A DNA stretch of 64,000 nt from the NCBI GenBank assembly GCA_003118195.1, contig BEXV01000052.1, positions 86,581-150,580 on the forward strand. Reading direction: 5' to 3'. This document shows, in pieces, positions 14,701 to 21,675 of the stretch; the stretch's first letter is position 1, and every line of letters starts with the position of its first letter. The notes under the pieces were generated by a model. It ran no database searches. It was given only the letters and a program-made list of their open reading frames with translations, and had not been told where the DNA came from. This stretch comes from Hemicentrotus pulcherrimus (lineage: Eukaryota > Echinodermata > Echinoidea > Camarodonta > Strongylocentrotidae). Both the position numbers and the translations under genes were made by a program.

Positions 14701-17700
14701 AATAGAGTACACAAATTAAAAATCATGTACATATCGCTACTAATTAGATTAAATCAGATATCACATATATTTTGGGGGCTTTACATGAAATTTACATGGC
14801 TTAAAATGACTATGAAGATGCTAATACTTACCCACTGATGGGTTTCTGTGGTGAAATAACACTGATTTCATTGACTTGAGCTCTACCTGCAACAACCATG
14901 GATGAGCCTCTGAGGACATCAGCACTTATACTGCCCATATGTACACACAGATCAGTTAAGGAATACAGATCATATATGCTAAGATATGCTACAGAAGCTA
15001 CAGTGACCTTGGGGTGTTTCACAGAGATCCTAAGTTGAACTTATCTCTAAGTGGGACCTAACAATTATGGAAAGCTGTTAGCATCTATGAAAACGTTTTT
15101 TTTAAAGTTATTTTAAAAGGCATAAAATGTTGATTCCAATCATTAATATTTTCTATTATCAAAGAGATTTCATGTTCTTGATGTGGAATTTATAACAAGT
15201 CTAAAATACTTGAATTTTCACTTTTGAATATATTTTATTTTAAGACTACGGATGGCTCTCCATAATGTCTAAGTCCAACTTAGAGTAAAGTTGCCAATAA
15301 GATAAAAAAAAAAATACATACAAATCTAGAACATGTCTATTCTGAAATTGACATTATTCACTTAGAAATCTAAACAGTTGTCATGTCAAGTATGGCACTT
15401 AATGTTGTATCATTACGATAAGGATATCATTGAGATAAGCTGTAAACTGCTTAGGTCCACATCGTATGGGGAATCGAGCTACAGTCTGGCTCTCTGCCTT
15501 TCCCTGGTTCTTGCCATCTACAGGCCTAAAAGAGTGAGACAAGGATGACAAGAATAAACAAATATCATGAATAATACTACTAATAATAGTGAGTTCTTGT
15601 ATTATAGTGCTCATGTCTGTCATACATGTCAATCACTCCTGGTGCTCCTGATTAAGAATATGACCTACCGGTAATGATTAAAAATATGATGAAGAATATG
15701 ATCTAATATGATGACCTCCAGTCATAAAATATAATGGGTTTTGGAAACTACATGTTAATGAAACAAATCAATAAGCCCTACTGCAGTAGTTGAAACAATT
15801 GTTTCGAATAATTTAGAGGATCAGCATTGAAACATGTTATGATAATATAATGAATAACATTATTAAATGTCATAAAATATCATTGGTTTTGAAAACTATG
15901 TGTAAAGTTTTCATTTCAAAGACTTTATTTTCTGCAATCGAACAATCAGTCGTACAACAAATATGGATAATTATATAAAACATAAGGTATGCAAACAATA
16001 TACCAAATATAGAAACAAATGTAAAATACATGAGTAAGAGTAAATTTATACGTTGGGCCATTGTGTGTGTAAAGAAAGAAAGCAGAAGGTCATCGTTAAA
16101 AGCAAAAGCTTGAGCAGACGGTCAACCGAGCTAAGATAAAAATGAGTTGTGAAATATTGGCAAAGTAACAAGAAGAGGGGGAACATGATACTCAAATGAT
16201 AAATGTGAATATAAACAGTTGGATTCAGTATAAATAATTATAGAATTAGCATATGTATCCCATCTTTATGAAGCTACTAATTATACGTTAATAACAGAGA
16301 TAAGAAATAAATGAAACAAGGTAATTAGCCACATTGAATAATTTAGATGATCAGCATTTAAAGATGAAGTTGAGTTCTGGTCATGCGATTGCATTGTGAA
16401 AGAAATGGTGTGGAATCGACCAGAAAAGGTTGATCATCTTGCATAAGTATTTGTGTGTATTGCAAGGTTCTGGAATCATCAAAATGATAAGAAATTTGGT
16501 AAAGTTACAAACACTGTACACAGAAAGATGTATATGGGGCTACACGAACACGTGGCGAAAAAAACCCCCCCCCCCCCCAAGTTTTACGATAAACATGACA
16601 TATTTAGAATATGAAGGCATTTGAAGAGCCATGCTTTTCGACGAGCATGTCTTATCTGATGTTCTTCCACACTTGCATAATAACAAATGATAAAGTTCAC
16701 AAATTATTTTTCACCTCTTCCCAGAACTCAACATTTATGTTATCATTAAGAAATTGACTTCTCAATTATCGCTTTATTTATTGATATTTCCCCCCCCCCC
16801 CCTATAACTGTTTCCTGGATGAGGGACATTAATAACTACATGTGTCATTCATTTTCATTTAAAATCATAATCCTTTGGAGATAAAAAATACCAAACACAC
16901 CTGAAAAGCGTTCCACTGGACGTTTCTCCCCACCATCTCAACCTGACATGGGTGGCATCAGGAACCTTGGGTGTGGTCCATGTTACCTTGGTGATGGCTA
17001 CCCTGAGGAAGCATCTGAGAGGACCCTCTACAGCAGGAGGGAGACTGGTAGATGACTTCACATCTTCCTTGGGACCTGAAAAGGACACATGTGTTTAGGA
17101 ACTTCTGTTGTACATGTATATGACAAGGACTGAAGGAGATGATTAGTAATTCGGATGTTTGGCACATCAGAAAATTGCCAAAAATGGCATCTAATAACAT
17201 TCCTCCCTTTTGAGTAAGAAAATTGGGGAAAAATTGGGGAAAAATTGGGGAAAATTGGGAAGAATAGAGAAAATAAGGGAAAAGGGGTTTAAAATTGGGA
17301 AGAAGAAGAAAAAAATCAGGTAAAAAAAAAAAGTCATATTTTTTTTTTAAATCAGAAAAAAATCGGGTTATTACATGGCCTGTTATTTAAAAGTCATCCC
17401 ATTCTGAGTGCAAGCCAGTAATCACGAATGAAAATGCTTACCTTGTATACTTACAACCACATGGCTACACACTGTCTTACATTTTCTGTATTTTTCCTTC
17501 ATAGAAAGAAAATCAGGGTCTTCTTTCGAATAGATTACGAATTACGGTATCCTCTTACATGATCTCAACTTTCCCAATCTCTGTCTCTCTCTCCTCTCCC
17601 CTGGGCCATGTCTACATTTGGCTTTGTGTGTGTGTGTAATTGGGTTTTTACAGACGTGTATCAACCAGATATTTATCATTTTCGTCTGGGAATCAACCTT

Positions 17701-18755
17701 TAAATCTCACCAGATGAAACTGAAAGAGGCAACTCAGTTTCGAACTGGGGCCAGTTTCAGTTTGTAATTTGGAGGCGAAGACAGAGAGCCGACTTTGTCT
17801 TTAGTAATCAAAGTTGCATATTATGCACAACTTACAAATATTTGTACGAGATGTAAAAGTGCACCGATCCCACCCTCCTACCATGGGGGCTAACTCAGAA
17901 TCATATCCAGACTTTGACCCGTAACTCCGGCGTGGAGATTCCCTACTAAAACATACCAAAAATCAACTAAATCTTCACCAATTGTTCAGATAATGGTCAC
18001 GATCTAAAAGTCATTATGTTTCTAACCTGTTTCGTGTCAATGTTCTTATCTTTTTTGAAGTATTTTCCCCCTAAACAAAGACTAATATTTATAATATACA
18101 CTTTCTCACATGTTTCACATGTTTCACGGCAAACCGCTGCTCAATACATACAATTGCATACGGTCTTGAATACCGACGGTGGTCGGGTGACTATAGCTGT
18201 TATCTCAGATCCTCATTAAATTCATGTGAGTAATTCATCATTACGGTTGTTAACTTCATGCACGTACCCGCAGGGGCCCGCATCTCACCATCAGTGTGCA
18301 ATTGTTAGAAACATAGGGTCTAACAACTTTTAAATCATGACCATCATTTGATTTGGGCAATTAATGAAGATTTGGTCGAGCTGGTTTTGGTTTGTTTTAA
18401 CTTTTAGTAGGGAATCTCCACGCCGGAGTTATGGATCAAAGTCTGGATATGATTCTGAAGTAGCTCCCGGCTCCCCACCCTGTCCAACGGTCGGGCTCGC
18501 ACTTCGGCGCTATTTATTTATGTTTAGCCTAGCCTACCGTTTAGTCGCGTCGATTGACATTCAACAATAATACAACACAATACTTATAAGGTGGGACTGA
18601 ATAAAGTTTTCTTGTCTACAGACGCAGAAACCGTTTGACATTATCATGTAATATTACATACATTGGAATCGAGATTAACATTGATTATCATTACCTCTCT
18701 TTTTAGATTTCCTCCCTGACTTCGACGCTTTTCCTTTCTTCTTTGCCACCGGCAT
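174..18755 (-). CDS. C2CD3: C2CD3, C2 domain-containing protein 3, 5' part (24 exons; 3' part outside window)
   Basis: C2CD3 is known as a distal-centriole and centriolar-satellite protein needed for distal appendages and ciliogenesis. I identified it by memory of the human protein: aligned blocks include SLPPAVEGPLRCFL, RWWGETSSGTLFR, RCGPKQFTAYL, FVEYQFPV, AWGTTQP-like CWGTTQPDFDF, AKLPLHQLYMS and YPVVAVDNELP. The exons listed separately join in phase into 1,114 codons plus one base. An N-terminal C2-like region spans residues about 35-165, a second about 650-795, a third about 897-1072; a low-complexity acidic and serine-rich stretch lies between the first two. The human protein is about twice as long, so the remainder lies left of the window. 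The first ATG after the assembly gap was taken as start. It is divergent from Xlox. Exon ends were placed by eye from splice signals and phase, without transcripts. Confidence 0.93.
757..836 (-). CDS. C2CD3: C2CD3 exon 23 (residues 1073-1099)
   Basis: It encodes VSALQRLKSIRRDAT, aligned with human IMALQRLKNEEGTL, then a poorly conserved tail. The acceptor is GTCTAG and the donor GTATTC. The next intron (221-756) shows no feature. Confidence 0.88.
1235..1396. repeat. Degenerate MITE, GGGCCCCGTCTTACAAAGAG family
   Basis: It begins GGGGCCAGCCCTTATAAAGAG and ends TTATAAGACATGGCCCT, with TTGCGATTAAT-type interior. It is the most decayed of the copies in this window (see 43,972, 44,824 and 62,151). 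Confidence 0.7.
1415..1519 (-). CDS. C2CD3: C2CD3 exon 22 (residues 1038-1072), third C2 domain
   Basis: It encodes YPVVAVDNELPITDPFTG then LTILLALGSQQQ. Human has YPVVAVDSYMPVIDVFSG and LRVFLAMGSSNQ. It is 35 codons, phase 0 at both ends. The next intron (837-1,414) carries a degenerate MITE at 1,235-1,396. Confidence 0.96.
1918..2004 (-). CDS. C2CD3: C2CD3 exon 21 (residues 1009-1037), third C2 domain
   Basis: It encodes LLGIAKLPLHQLYMSYRDQ, nearly the same as human LLGLVKLPLHQFYMSFKDA. The donor is GTAGGT. The next intron (1,520-1,917) shows no feature. Confidence 0.96.
2290..2391 (-). CDS. C2CD3: C2CD3 exon 20 (residues 975-1008), third C2 domain
   Basis: It encodes LLERMRNNFTVIEVWDKKT, aligned with human YLERLKNNVMVIETWNKVR. 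It is 34 codons, phase 0 at both ends, with good sites (ATATAG|, GTAAGT). The next intron (2,005-2,289) shows no feature. Confidence 0.95.
2642..2757. repeat. GA/GGGA microsatellite in C2CD3 intron 19
   Basis: This is a run of AGAG, AGAC and GGGA units about 115 bp long. In the sense of the transcript it is a pure pyrimidine tract starting a few bases after the exon 19 donor. It explains the long overlapping open frames seen here. Confidence 0.95.
2771..2889 (-). CDS. C2CD3: C2CD3 exon 19 (residues 935-974), third C2 domain
   Basis: It encodes NTYLVGRMFW then SDVCWGTTQPDFDFVQ. Human has NVYLNCKLFS and SVIAWGTTQPVFNFSQ. The acceptor was placed at TATATAG (start GERDRVVHNTY); a second in-phase AG nine to twelve bases in could also serve. 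The GA tract at 2,642-2,757 begins 7 bases beyond the donor hexamer GTAATG. Confidence 0.92.
3119..3523. mobile_element. MITE with TTTAAAGGT terminal inverted repeats
   Basis: The left end TTTAAAGGTAAAGACCAGT mirrors the right end ACTGGTCTTCACCTTTAAA. The interior CATGCGATTGCATTGTGAAAG recurs at 12,628 and 16,361. No transposase frame is present, so it is non-autonomous. Confidence 0.82.
3742..3856 (-). CDS. C2CD3: C2CD3 exon 18 (residues 897-935), third C2 domain
   Basis: It encodes ALTLHSLLYVRDGHL, aligned with human ALLLHVLLMVPDGKD, the first strand of a C2 domain. The acceptor is ATTAG and the donor GTGAGT. The next intron (2,890-3,741) contains a complete 405-bp MITE. Confidence 0.91.
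4363..4451 (-). CDS. C2CD3: C2CD3 exon 17 (residues 867-896)
   Basis: This short linker exon reads EADVGHSEAETTQTTKTN then RETTPKHQDGFE. The acceptor is TCGTAG and the donor GTTGGT. Phase 1 in and phase 0 out fit the neighbours. It lies where human has a similarly unconserved linker. The next intron (3,857-4,362) shows no feature. Confidence 0.82.
4824..5076 (-). CDS. C2CD3: C2CD3 exon 16 (residues 783-867)
   Basis: It begins VSMELASDSKDF (human VTMELITDNKDF), the last strand of the second C2 domain, then runs into a Ser/Pro/Arg-rich linker. The donor is GTTTGT, weak but the only site that fits phase 1. The next intron (4,452-4,823) shows no feature. Confidence 0.9.
5505..5663 (-). CDS. C2CD3: C2CD3 exon 15 (residues 730-782), second C2 domain
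   Basis: It encodes PTILGVASIPLRSLIQSPDL then ELPVKDKNS and NMIGLIS. Human has EVIGSISLSLRAVIQSELL and QLPVQQENG. It is 53 codons, phase 0 at both ends. The next intron (5,077-5,504) shows no feature. Confidence 0.95.
6210..6450 (-). CDS. C2CD3: C2CD3 exon 14 (residues 649-729), second C2 domain
   Basis: It encodes TYFVEYQFPV, then FGHRSVFPIQFDG and RWWKQLLVFKVFAK. Human has TFFVEYHFPV, FQQRFVFPVQFGG and HWWNSNLTFQIYVK. This is the core of a C2 domain. The donor is GTAAGA. The next intron (5,664-6,209) shows no feature. Confidence 0.96.
6906..7116 (-). CDS. C2CD3: C2CD3 exon 13 (residues 579-649)
   Basis: It encodes LSVERLTLLGRVHVARVTID, aligned with human [20 protein letters not shown], then a basic Gly/Arg-rich stretch before the second C2 domain. 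The donor is GTGAGT and the split Ile codon with exon 14 reads correctly. The next intron (6,451-6,905) shows no feature. Confidence 0.93.
7252..7405. repeat. Short MITE, GGGCCCCATTTCATAAA family
   Basis: Ends GGGACCCGTTTCACAAAGCC and TTTTGTGAAATGGGGCC are inverted repeats; the interior is built of ATGACAAATGACA. A shorter relative is at 11,473. Confidence 0.75.
7802..8045 (-). CDS. C2CD3: C2CD3 exon 12 (residues 498-579)
   Basis: It encodes a charged linker: a basic start VKRTRQGKTRDTASPRQKQ, an acidic middle (EMEDEEEREEF) and a serine-rich end (SGSLSLSSSRDASHYHR). The acceptor is TACAG and the donor GTAGAC. The composition suggests disorder. The next intron (7,117-7,801) holds a MITE. Confidence 0.88.
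8115..8223. repeat. Dispersed repeat with ACAGACGTGTATCAA core, copy 1
   Basis: This block of about 110 bp shares ACAGACGTGTATCAA, a CTGGGGACC/CTGGGAATC block, ACCTTTAA and ACTCAGT(C/T)TCGAAC with 17,631-17,752. The family is not recognised. Confidence 0.6.
8561..8632 (-). CDS. C2CD3: C2CD3 exon 11 (residues 474-497)
   Basis: This 24-codon exon reads ASSSDESLADLLDSNSSDDV and so on. Both splice sites are good (TGTAG|, GTAAGT) and phase 0 fits both neighbours. It is a short acidic linker, with weak likeness to human SISDFLSEEDD. The next intron (8,046-8,560) holds a dispersed repeat. Confidence 0.84.
9090..9203 (-). CDS. C2CD3: C2CD3 exon 10 (residues 436-473)
   Basis: It encodes SGVSPPASVSSQSDDVYSEE then NSILEDLFYKGM. 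Human has GSPPDSPSPGSDVYCISE then QSLLENLFYTA, a clear match. The exon is 38 codons in phase 0 at both ends. The next intron (8,633-9,089) shows no feature. Confidence 0.94.
9862..10063 (-). CDS. C2CD3: C2CD3 exon 9 (residues 368-435)
   Basis: It encodes an acidic linker ending NRAVELLLGDVLSAKDLKNL, aligned with human TRAIQLLLGSAELSQGN. The acceptor is TTTCAG and the donor GTAAGT. The next intron (9,204-9,861) shows no feature. Confidence 0.92.
10658..10919 (-). CDS. C2CD3: C2CD3 exon 8 (residues 281-368)
   Basis: It encodes LNPDLISALLDRGKKLRDAM, aligned with human KDLLSALLEQGNKLRNAM, followed by an Arg-rich stretch. The donor is GTATGA. The next intron (10,064-10,657) holds no feature I can support; exon 8 joins exon 9 in phase without any further exon. 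Confidence 0.92.
11238..11352 (-). CDS. C2CD3: C2CD3 exon 7 (residues 243-281)
   Basis: This linker exon was recovered from splice sites (CCCAG| acceptor, GTGAAG donor) and phase. It reads VPSDAMSRDFESDYSAVI and on to DAKQ with no stop. I recall no clear human counterpart, as this part of the protein is poorly conserved. The preceding intron (11,353-12,357) carries a small MITE and the minisatellite. Confidence 0.8.
11473..11583. repeat. Short MITE, GGGCCCCATTTCATAAA family
   Basis: Ends GGGCCCCATTTCATAAAAC and GTTTTGTGAAATGGGGCCC are a near-perfect inverted repeat; the interior has several GTGACAAAT and ATTTGTCAC motifs. Confidence 0.8.
11946..12352. repeat. Minisatellite of AGATAAAGAAGGAAAGACAA units next to C2CD3 exon 6
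   Basis: There are about 18 imperfect units of 20-24 bp. The array touches the exon 6 donor, which sits in the last unit. On the transcript strand it is pyrimidine-rich and open in all three frames, giving spurious Leu/Phe/Ser/Tyr repeat proteins. Confidence 0.92.
12358..12560 (-). CDS. C2CD3: C2CD3 exon 6 (residues 175-242)
   Basis: It encodes a low-complexity linker, SYDSSSSMPTTDG then a Ser/Lys-rich stretch. The YDS...MPTTD pattern matches human YDSYHPLPTTD. The donor is the weak GTTGAA, and the minisatellite at 11,946-12,352 starts at once after it. The frame stays open into the repeat, so retention of this intron would add a Leu/Phe-rich tail. Confidence 0.88.
12628..12975. mobile_element. 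MITE copy 2 of the CATGCGATTGCATTGTGAAAG family
   Basis: It shares CATGCGATTGCATTGTGAAAG, GGTTCTGGAATCATCAAAAT and ATGTTCTTCCACACTTG with the copy at 16,361, and its left half with 3,119. The terminal repeats are decayed. It lies in the intron after exon 5. Confidence 0.78.
13094..13821. mobile_element. piggyBac-like non-autonomous element flanked by TTAA
   Basis: The left end reads TTAA-CCCTATTTAGCCCGGG and the right end CCCGGGCTAAATAGGG-TTAA. That gives a perfect 16-bp inverted repeat starting CCC plus TTAA on both sides, the target site of the piggyBac superfamily. The 728-bp element encodes no transposase. C-runs near both ends are prone to assembly error. Confidence 0.8.
14288..14367 (-). 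CDS. C2CD3: C2CD3 exon 5 (residues 148-175)
   Basis: It encodes TYPVFSVKDSQKIAEVHI and FEPLI, the end of the N-terminal C2-like region (human ...LGELQVSLALEPLSE). The acceptor is TTGTAG and the donor GTGAGT. The next intron (12,561-14,287) contains the piggyBac-like element and a MITE copy. Confidence 0.9.
14832..14940 (-). CDS. C2CD3: C2CD3 exon 4 (residues 112-148)
   Basis: It begins just after the AC acceptor and encodes GRAQVNEISVISPQKPISG, aligned with human GRVQINGLAQLSPTHQING. The donor is GTAAGT. Phases in and out agree with neighbours. The following intron (14,368-14,831) shows no feature. Confidence 0.93.
14941..15427 (-). other. Minor-spliceosome (U12-type) AT-AC intron of C2CD3
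   Basis: On the minus strand the intron begins ATATCCTT (15,427-15,420) and ends GTAC (14,944-14,941). TTCCTTAAC, a perfect U12 branch-site box, lies at 14,963-14,955, about 14 bases before the end. These three signals together are diagnostic of the AT-AC subclass. A MITE (15,011-15,293) sits inside the 487-bp intron without disturbing the signals. Confidence 0.92.
15011..15293. mobile_element. MITE, GGGTGTTTCACAAAGATCCTAAGT family, truncated copy
   Basis: It starts GGGGTGTTTCACAGAGATCC and ends AAGTCCAACTTAGAG. The interior GGCATAAAATGTTGATTCCA is the reverse complement of the interior of the full copy at 54,915. It lies inside the U12 intron. Confidence 0.78.
15428..15525 (-). CDS. C2CD3: C2CD3 exon 3 (residues 79-112), ends at an AT-AC donor
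   Basis: It encodes RFPIRCGPKQFTAYLND, matching the human RCGPKQFTSYLTDM segment. The exon ends AATG followed by ATATCCTT, the U12-type donor. Reading on to the nearby GT at 15,416 would give phase 0, which no acceptor before exon 4 fits, and would break the alignment. With the AT-AC junction the protein reads YLND-MGSISADVL, which lines up residue by residue with human YLTD-MAVLVLEVI. Confidence 0.9.
16361..16672. mobile_element. MITE copy 3 of the CATGCGATTGCATTGTGAAAG family
   Basis: It is in the same orientation as the copies at 3,119 and 12,628 and is interrupted by a poly-C run at about 16,564-16,578. It ends near TTCTTCCACACTTG. Confidence 0.78.
16901..17075 (-). CDS. C2CD3: C2CD3 exon 2 (residues 21-79)
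   Basis: It encodes the start of the N-terminal C2-like region, with SLPPAVEGPLRCFLRVAI and RWWGETSSGTLFR, both strongly like human C2CD3. The acceptor is CAG|GT and the donor GTGTGT. The split Gly codon with exon 1 and split Arg codon with exon 3 both read correctly. Intron 2 (15,526-16,900) holds a MITE copy and two poly-C runs; nothing else was seen. Confidence 0.96.
17631..17752. repeat. Dispersed repeat with ACAGACGTGTATCAA core, copy 2
   Basis: It matches the block at 8,115-8,223 over ACAGACGTGTATCAA, AACCTTTAA and CTCAGTTTCGAAC. It lies in C2CD3 intron 1. Confidence 0.6.
17870..18480. mobile_element. Foldback element with arms of about 140 bp in C2CD3 intron 1
   Basis: The left arm (about 17,885-18,036) contains CAGAATCATATCCAGACTTT and CTCCGGCGTGGAGATTCCCT. 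The right arm (about 18,300-18,478) contains their reverse complements. The loop between is about 270 bp. The arms differ by scattered substitutions. No coding capacity was seen. Confidence 0.82.
18695..18755 (-). CDS. C2CD3: C2CD3 exon 1 (start codon, residues 1-20 plus 1 base)
   Basis: It encodes MPVAKKKGKASKSGRKSKKR, a basic N-terminus like the Lys/Arg-rich start of human C2CD3. The donor GTAATG follows at once. The frame stays open upstream to the gap at 18,908, but no other ATG is present there. Intron 1 (17,076-18,694) holds a foldback element and a dispersed repeat. Confidence 0.88.
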
Positions 18756-18893
18756 TGCGCATATTTTTATGATATTTCGTTGATTATTGACATCGCATCG
18801 AAACAAATTTAACCTACGCGCGTAAATGTTGTTGACGCCCTCTTGAGACGCTTCTTGACGAATGTACACTCTTCGGGGGAAGAAAAAAGGTAA

Positions 18894-18983
18894 GGGGGGG
18901 GGGGGGGNNNNNNNNNNNNNNNNNNNNNNNNNNNNNNNNNNNNNNNNNNNNNNNNNNNNNNNNNNNNNNNNGGGGGGGGGGGG
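18894..18983. other. Assembly gap (64 N) between two poly-G runs
   Basis: N fills 18,908-18,971, with G runs at 18,894-18,907 and 18,972-18,983. It lies about 150 bp upstream of the C2CD3 start codon, so the C2CD3 transcription start may be hidden in it. Confidence 0.95.
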
Positions 18984-20997
18984 GTATAGCAAATCAAAGT
19001 TTAAATTTGTTAATGTAATGTAGTTGTTTTATCAAGTATCTGAATAATGAATATCCAACACATTAATATACATGAGAATAGGGTTTATATTTCCACTGCA
19101 TTTTGCCATAAGCACTAAAATGGGGAATCAGTTGGTTTTGGTAATGAGTAGGTAAGAAGTCAAGTAAACTGAATCAATTTCTTGGTGTAATTGTACAAAT
19201 ACCAAAATAACACACACATTTAAGATTACATTTTTAAAAAACTTAATCATTTAATAAAGAATTTGAATGAAGTTAAGGGAATATAGAACCCAAATAGAAA
19301 ATTTCTCTAAAATAAAACAAAAAAATTGGAAAAGCAACTAATGAAATTTTCCACTAAATCTGACTAAAAATAAGAAAGTTATTTTATGATTCTTTTGAAA
19401 GTTGTAATCACAATACGTATGGGCACTTCACATTGGCTGAAGCGGTAATGATATAGTGCCGGAAGTTAACAAAAATTAATGATATTTTTGTAAAAGGCAA
19501 ATGGGATAGTTATCCACGTCCTACTCGTCACAATCCACTGACCAAACTACCAATTTGACATTCGTATAATATATAGTAATTCTTAGTGATCTCTCGGCAG
19601 AGGCAGGGGCGTTACAGGGGAATGGATAGCGATATTCACGTGTGTCTAAGAAATTGGTCTTTAAGGGAACAGCACCCTCTCCAGACGGAGGAGCGGGTGG
19701 TAGGGTATGCTGCAGGGCAGCCCCTTGCCCTGGAACCACGTACCTCCCACCTTGTAGAGAGTTGGCTTGCTTTGCCCTTTGATGGAAACACCATTGATAT
19801 TCTTTTAATATTGAAAACAATCATGCATTCATAAATTAAAAATTATCAGAACTGCATTGGGCAAAGAGATTCTACGAATAATTATGCACTATATAAGCAC
19901 TTTCTATTTTAATTATTATTATGTACATGTATTATGATCGGAAAACTAGCCCGGACTATCATCATCTGACCTTCTTTCTTCTTTCCATAACCTTCAAATA
20001 TCAGATAAAATAAAGGCCTTTCAAGAAGCTTCGAAGAGAGCTTCATATATGATCATCAATTGTAAACTGAAACTTATAACCAAGGGGTGTCGTCAATTCT
20101 CTCGGAGAATAGCGCCATCTTTGCGCTCTTAATCTTTAACACTCCCACTTATAGCTTCAAGATCAAGTTCAAGTTCACTGTAACCAACACTTTTATTAAA
20201 TATATTCAAAGGAAAACAAACATATAAAAGTTGAAATATGATACATGTATCAATATTTAACATGAGAATAACATAAGTGGAGAGGACATGAAGTACATAG
20301 GGGAAACATTTAAACATGTACATTAATAAACACTAGACTGGAAGGCCGGGCCTTATGTAAAAGTATGTTTCCAGAAATTGTATAAGAAACTAAGTAAATC
20401 AATTGCATTATTATTTTAATAAAAGGAAGAGGATGAACATAAACTTGAAATTAATTGCATTTACGCATACACACTCTCCCACACCACACCTCAGTCACAC
20501 TCTCCCACATCACACCTCAGTCACAAAGGCGAGGGAGGGAGAGAGAGAGAGAGAGAAAGTGATGGGGGGGGGTACGATAAAGACATTTTATATAAATGTT
20601 TTCATTTTTTTCTTTTCATTTTCATCAAGATGGGAGAATCATTAATTTTAGTCGGAAAGAATCATCTCATTGAGCGGCCAATTGAAGAAAACAAGTTATA
20701 AGTTGATGATGAGAAGCCGAAAAGTATCCGATGTTACTTGTGACATTGTGAGCTAGAAATAAATATTTATATTTGTTTTAATTAGACGAAGGTAGATACA
20801 ACAAATATTTAGTCCGTGTATACGTAGAGCAAGCATGTTAATGTTTTTGTTTTTTTTACAACAGTGTGAAGAGAAAATATTATCGTTATATTGTGATTTT
20901 CTCGGTAGGAATTGTTTTATTAAGGTATTTACTCATTCTTTGAGTGTACGTGTCCCCTGCCGAAAGAAAATTTGTGGCAAAGTAGTGTAATGAAAGT
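18984..20997. other. Intergenic DNA between C2CD3 and Xlox, left half
   Basis: It is mostly AT-rich with no supported gene. It includes a GC-rich block (19,585-19,790) and a 26-bp direct duplication ACACTCTCCCACA(C/T)CACACC at about 20,471-20,522, followed by a short GAGA run. Open frames here are short and have no recognisable product. Confidence 0.7.
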
Positions 20998-21071
20998 TCC
21001 AAAGGCTGTGTGACACACATTACTGTGGTCTGACGTAACACAGTGACACAGTGTGCACTGTGGTCATATAA

Positions 21072-21119
<48 letters not shown>

Positions 21120-21675
21120 TGTATTAGTTTGACAACGTGATCTGGAACACTTTCACAATAAAGACATTATCAACACCACGACTGTGTTCACATTGTTCAA
21201 CACAGTGTGTGTTCGGACCATGACTGTTTTGCACGCTGTAATCACATGGAAATTTACAGTGTGTATGCATCGCGATATTACCACATGATGAATAAGAACA
21301 CGTTTACAGTGAAGACAATGCCAACATCTGGGGTTCACACTGGCACATGTAACACATTATGTGTTCAGTCTTTATGACATTGTGTTACCCACTGTGGTCA
21401 CATAGAAAATCACAGTGTGCATTTATCCTAGTATGAACACATGATGATTAGGGTTTCCTTCACAGCGATGACAGTGTGAATACCCTGTGTGCACATTGTT
21501 TACACAGTGAGTGTTACGATGTGTGTTCACACGTTATAACAATGTGTTACAAACTGTGGTCACAGGAAAAAAATACCGAGTGTGTGCATCACAGCGCGAC
21601 CACATATTTATTAAAAAAATACACTTTCATAGTGAAAGCAATATCAATATCCTGCAGTGTTCGCACATCATTTTT
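20998..21675. repeat. Diverged tandem array (about 155-bp unit), rich in CACTGTG/CACAGTG
   Basis: Aligned TTCAC/TTTAC landmarks recur at 21,152, 21,303, 21,459 and 21,626, spacings of 151, 156 and 167 bp. Each unit carries ACACAGTG, ACTGTGGTCAC and AACACATGATGA motifs. A (TA)n tract fills 21,078-21,116. The array lies about 1.7 kb upstream of the Xlox start codon. Confidence 0.75.

Noticed and set aside
15411..15427. Canonical GT donor (GTAATG) for C2CD3 exon 3
   Set aside because: It ends in phase 0, which no acceptor before exon 4 matches, and disrupts the alignment; the AT-AC sites fit perfectly.
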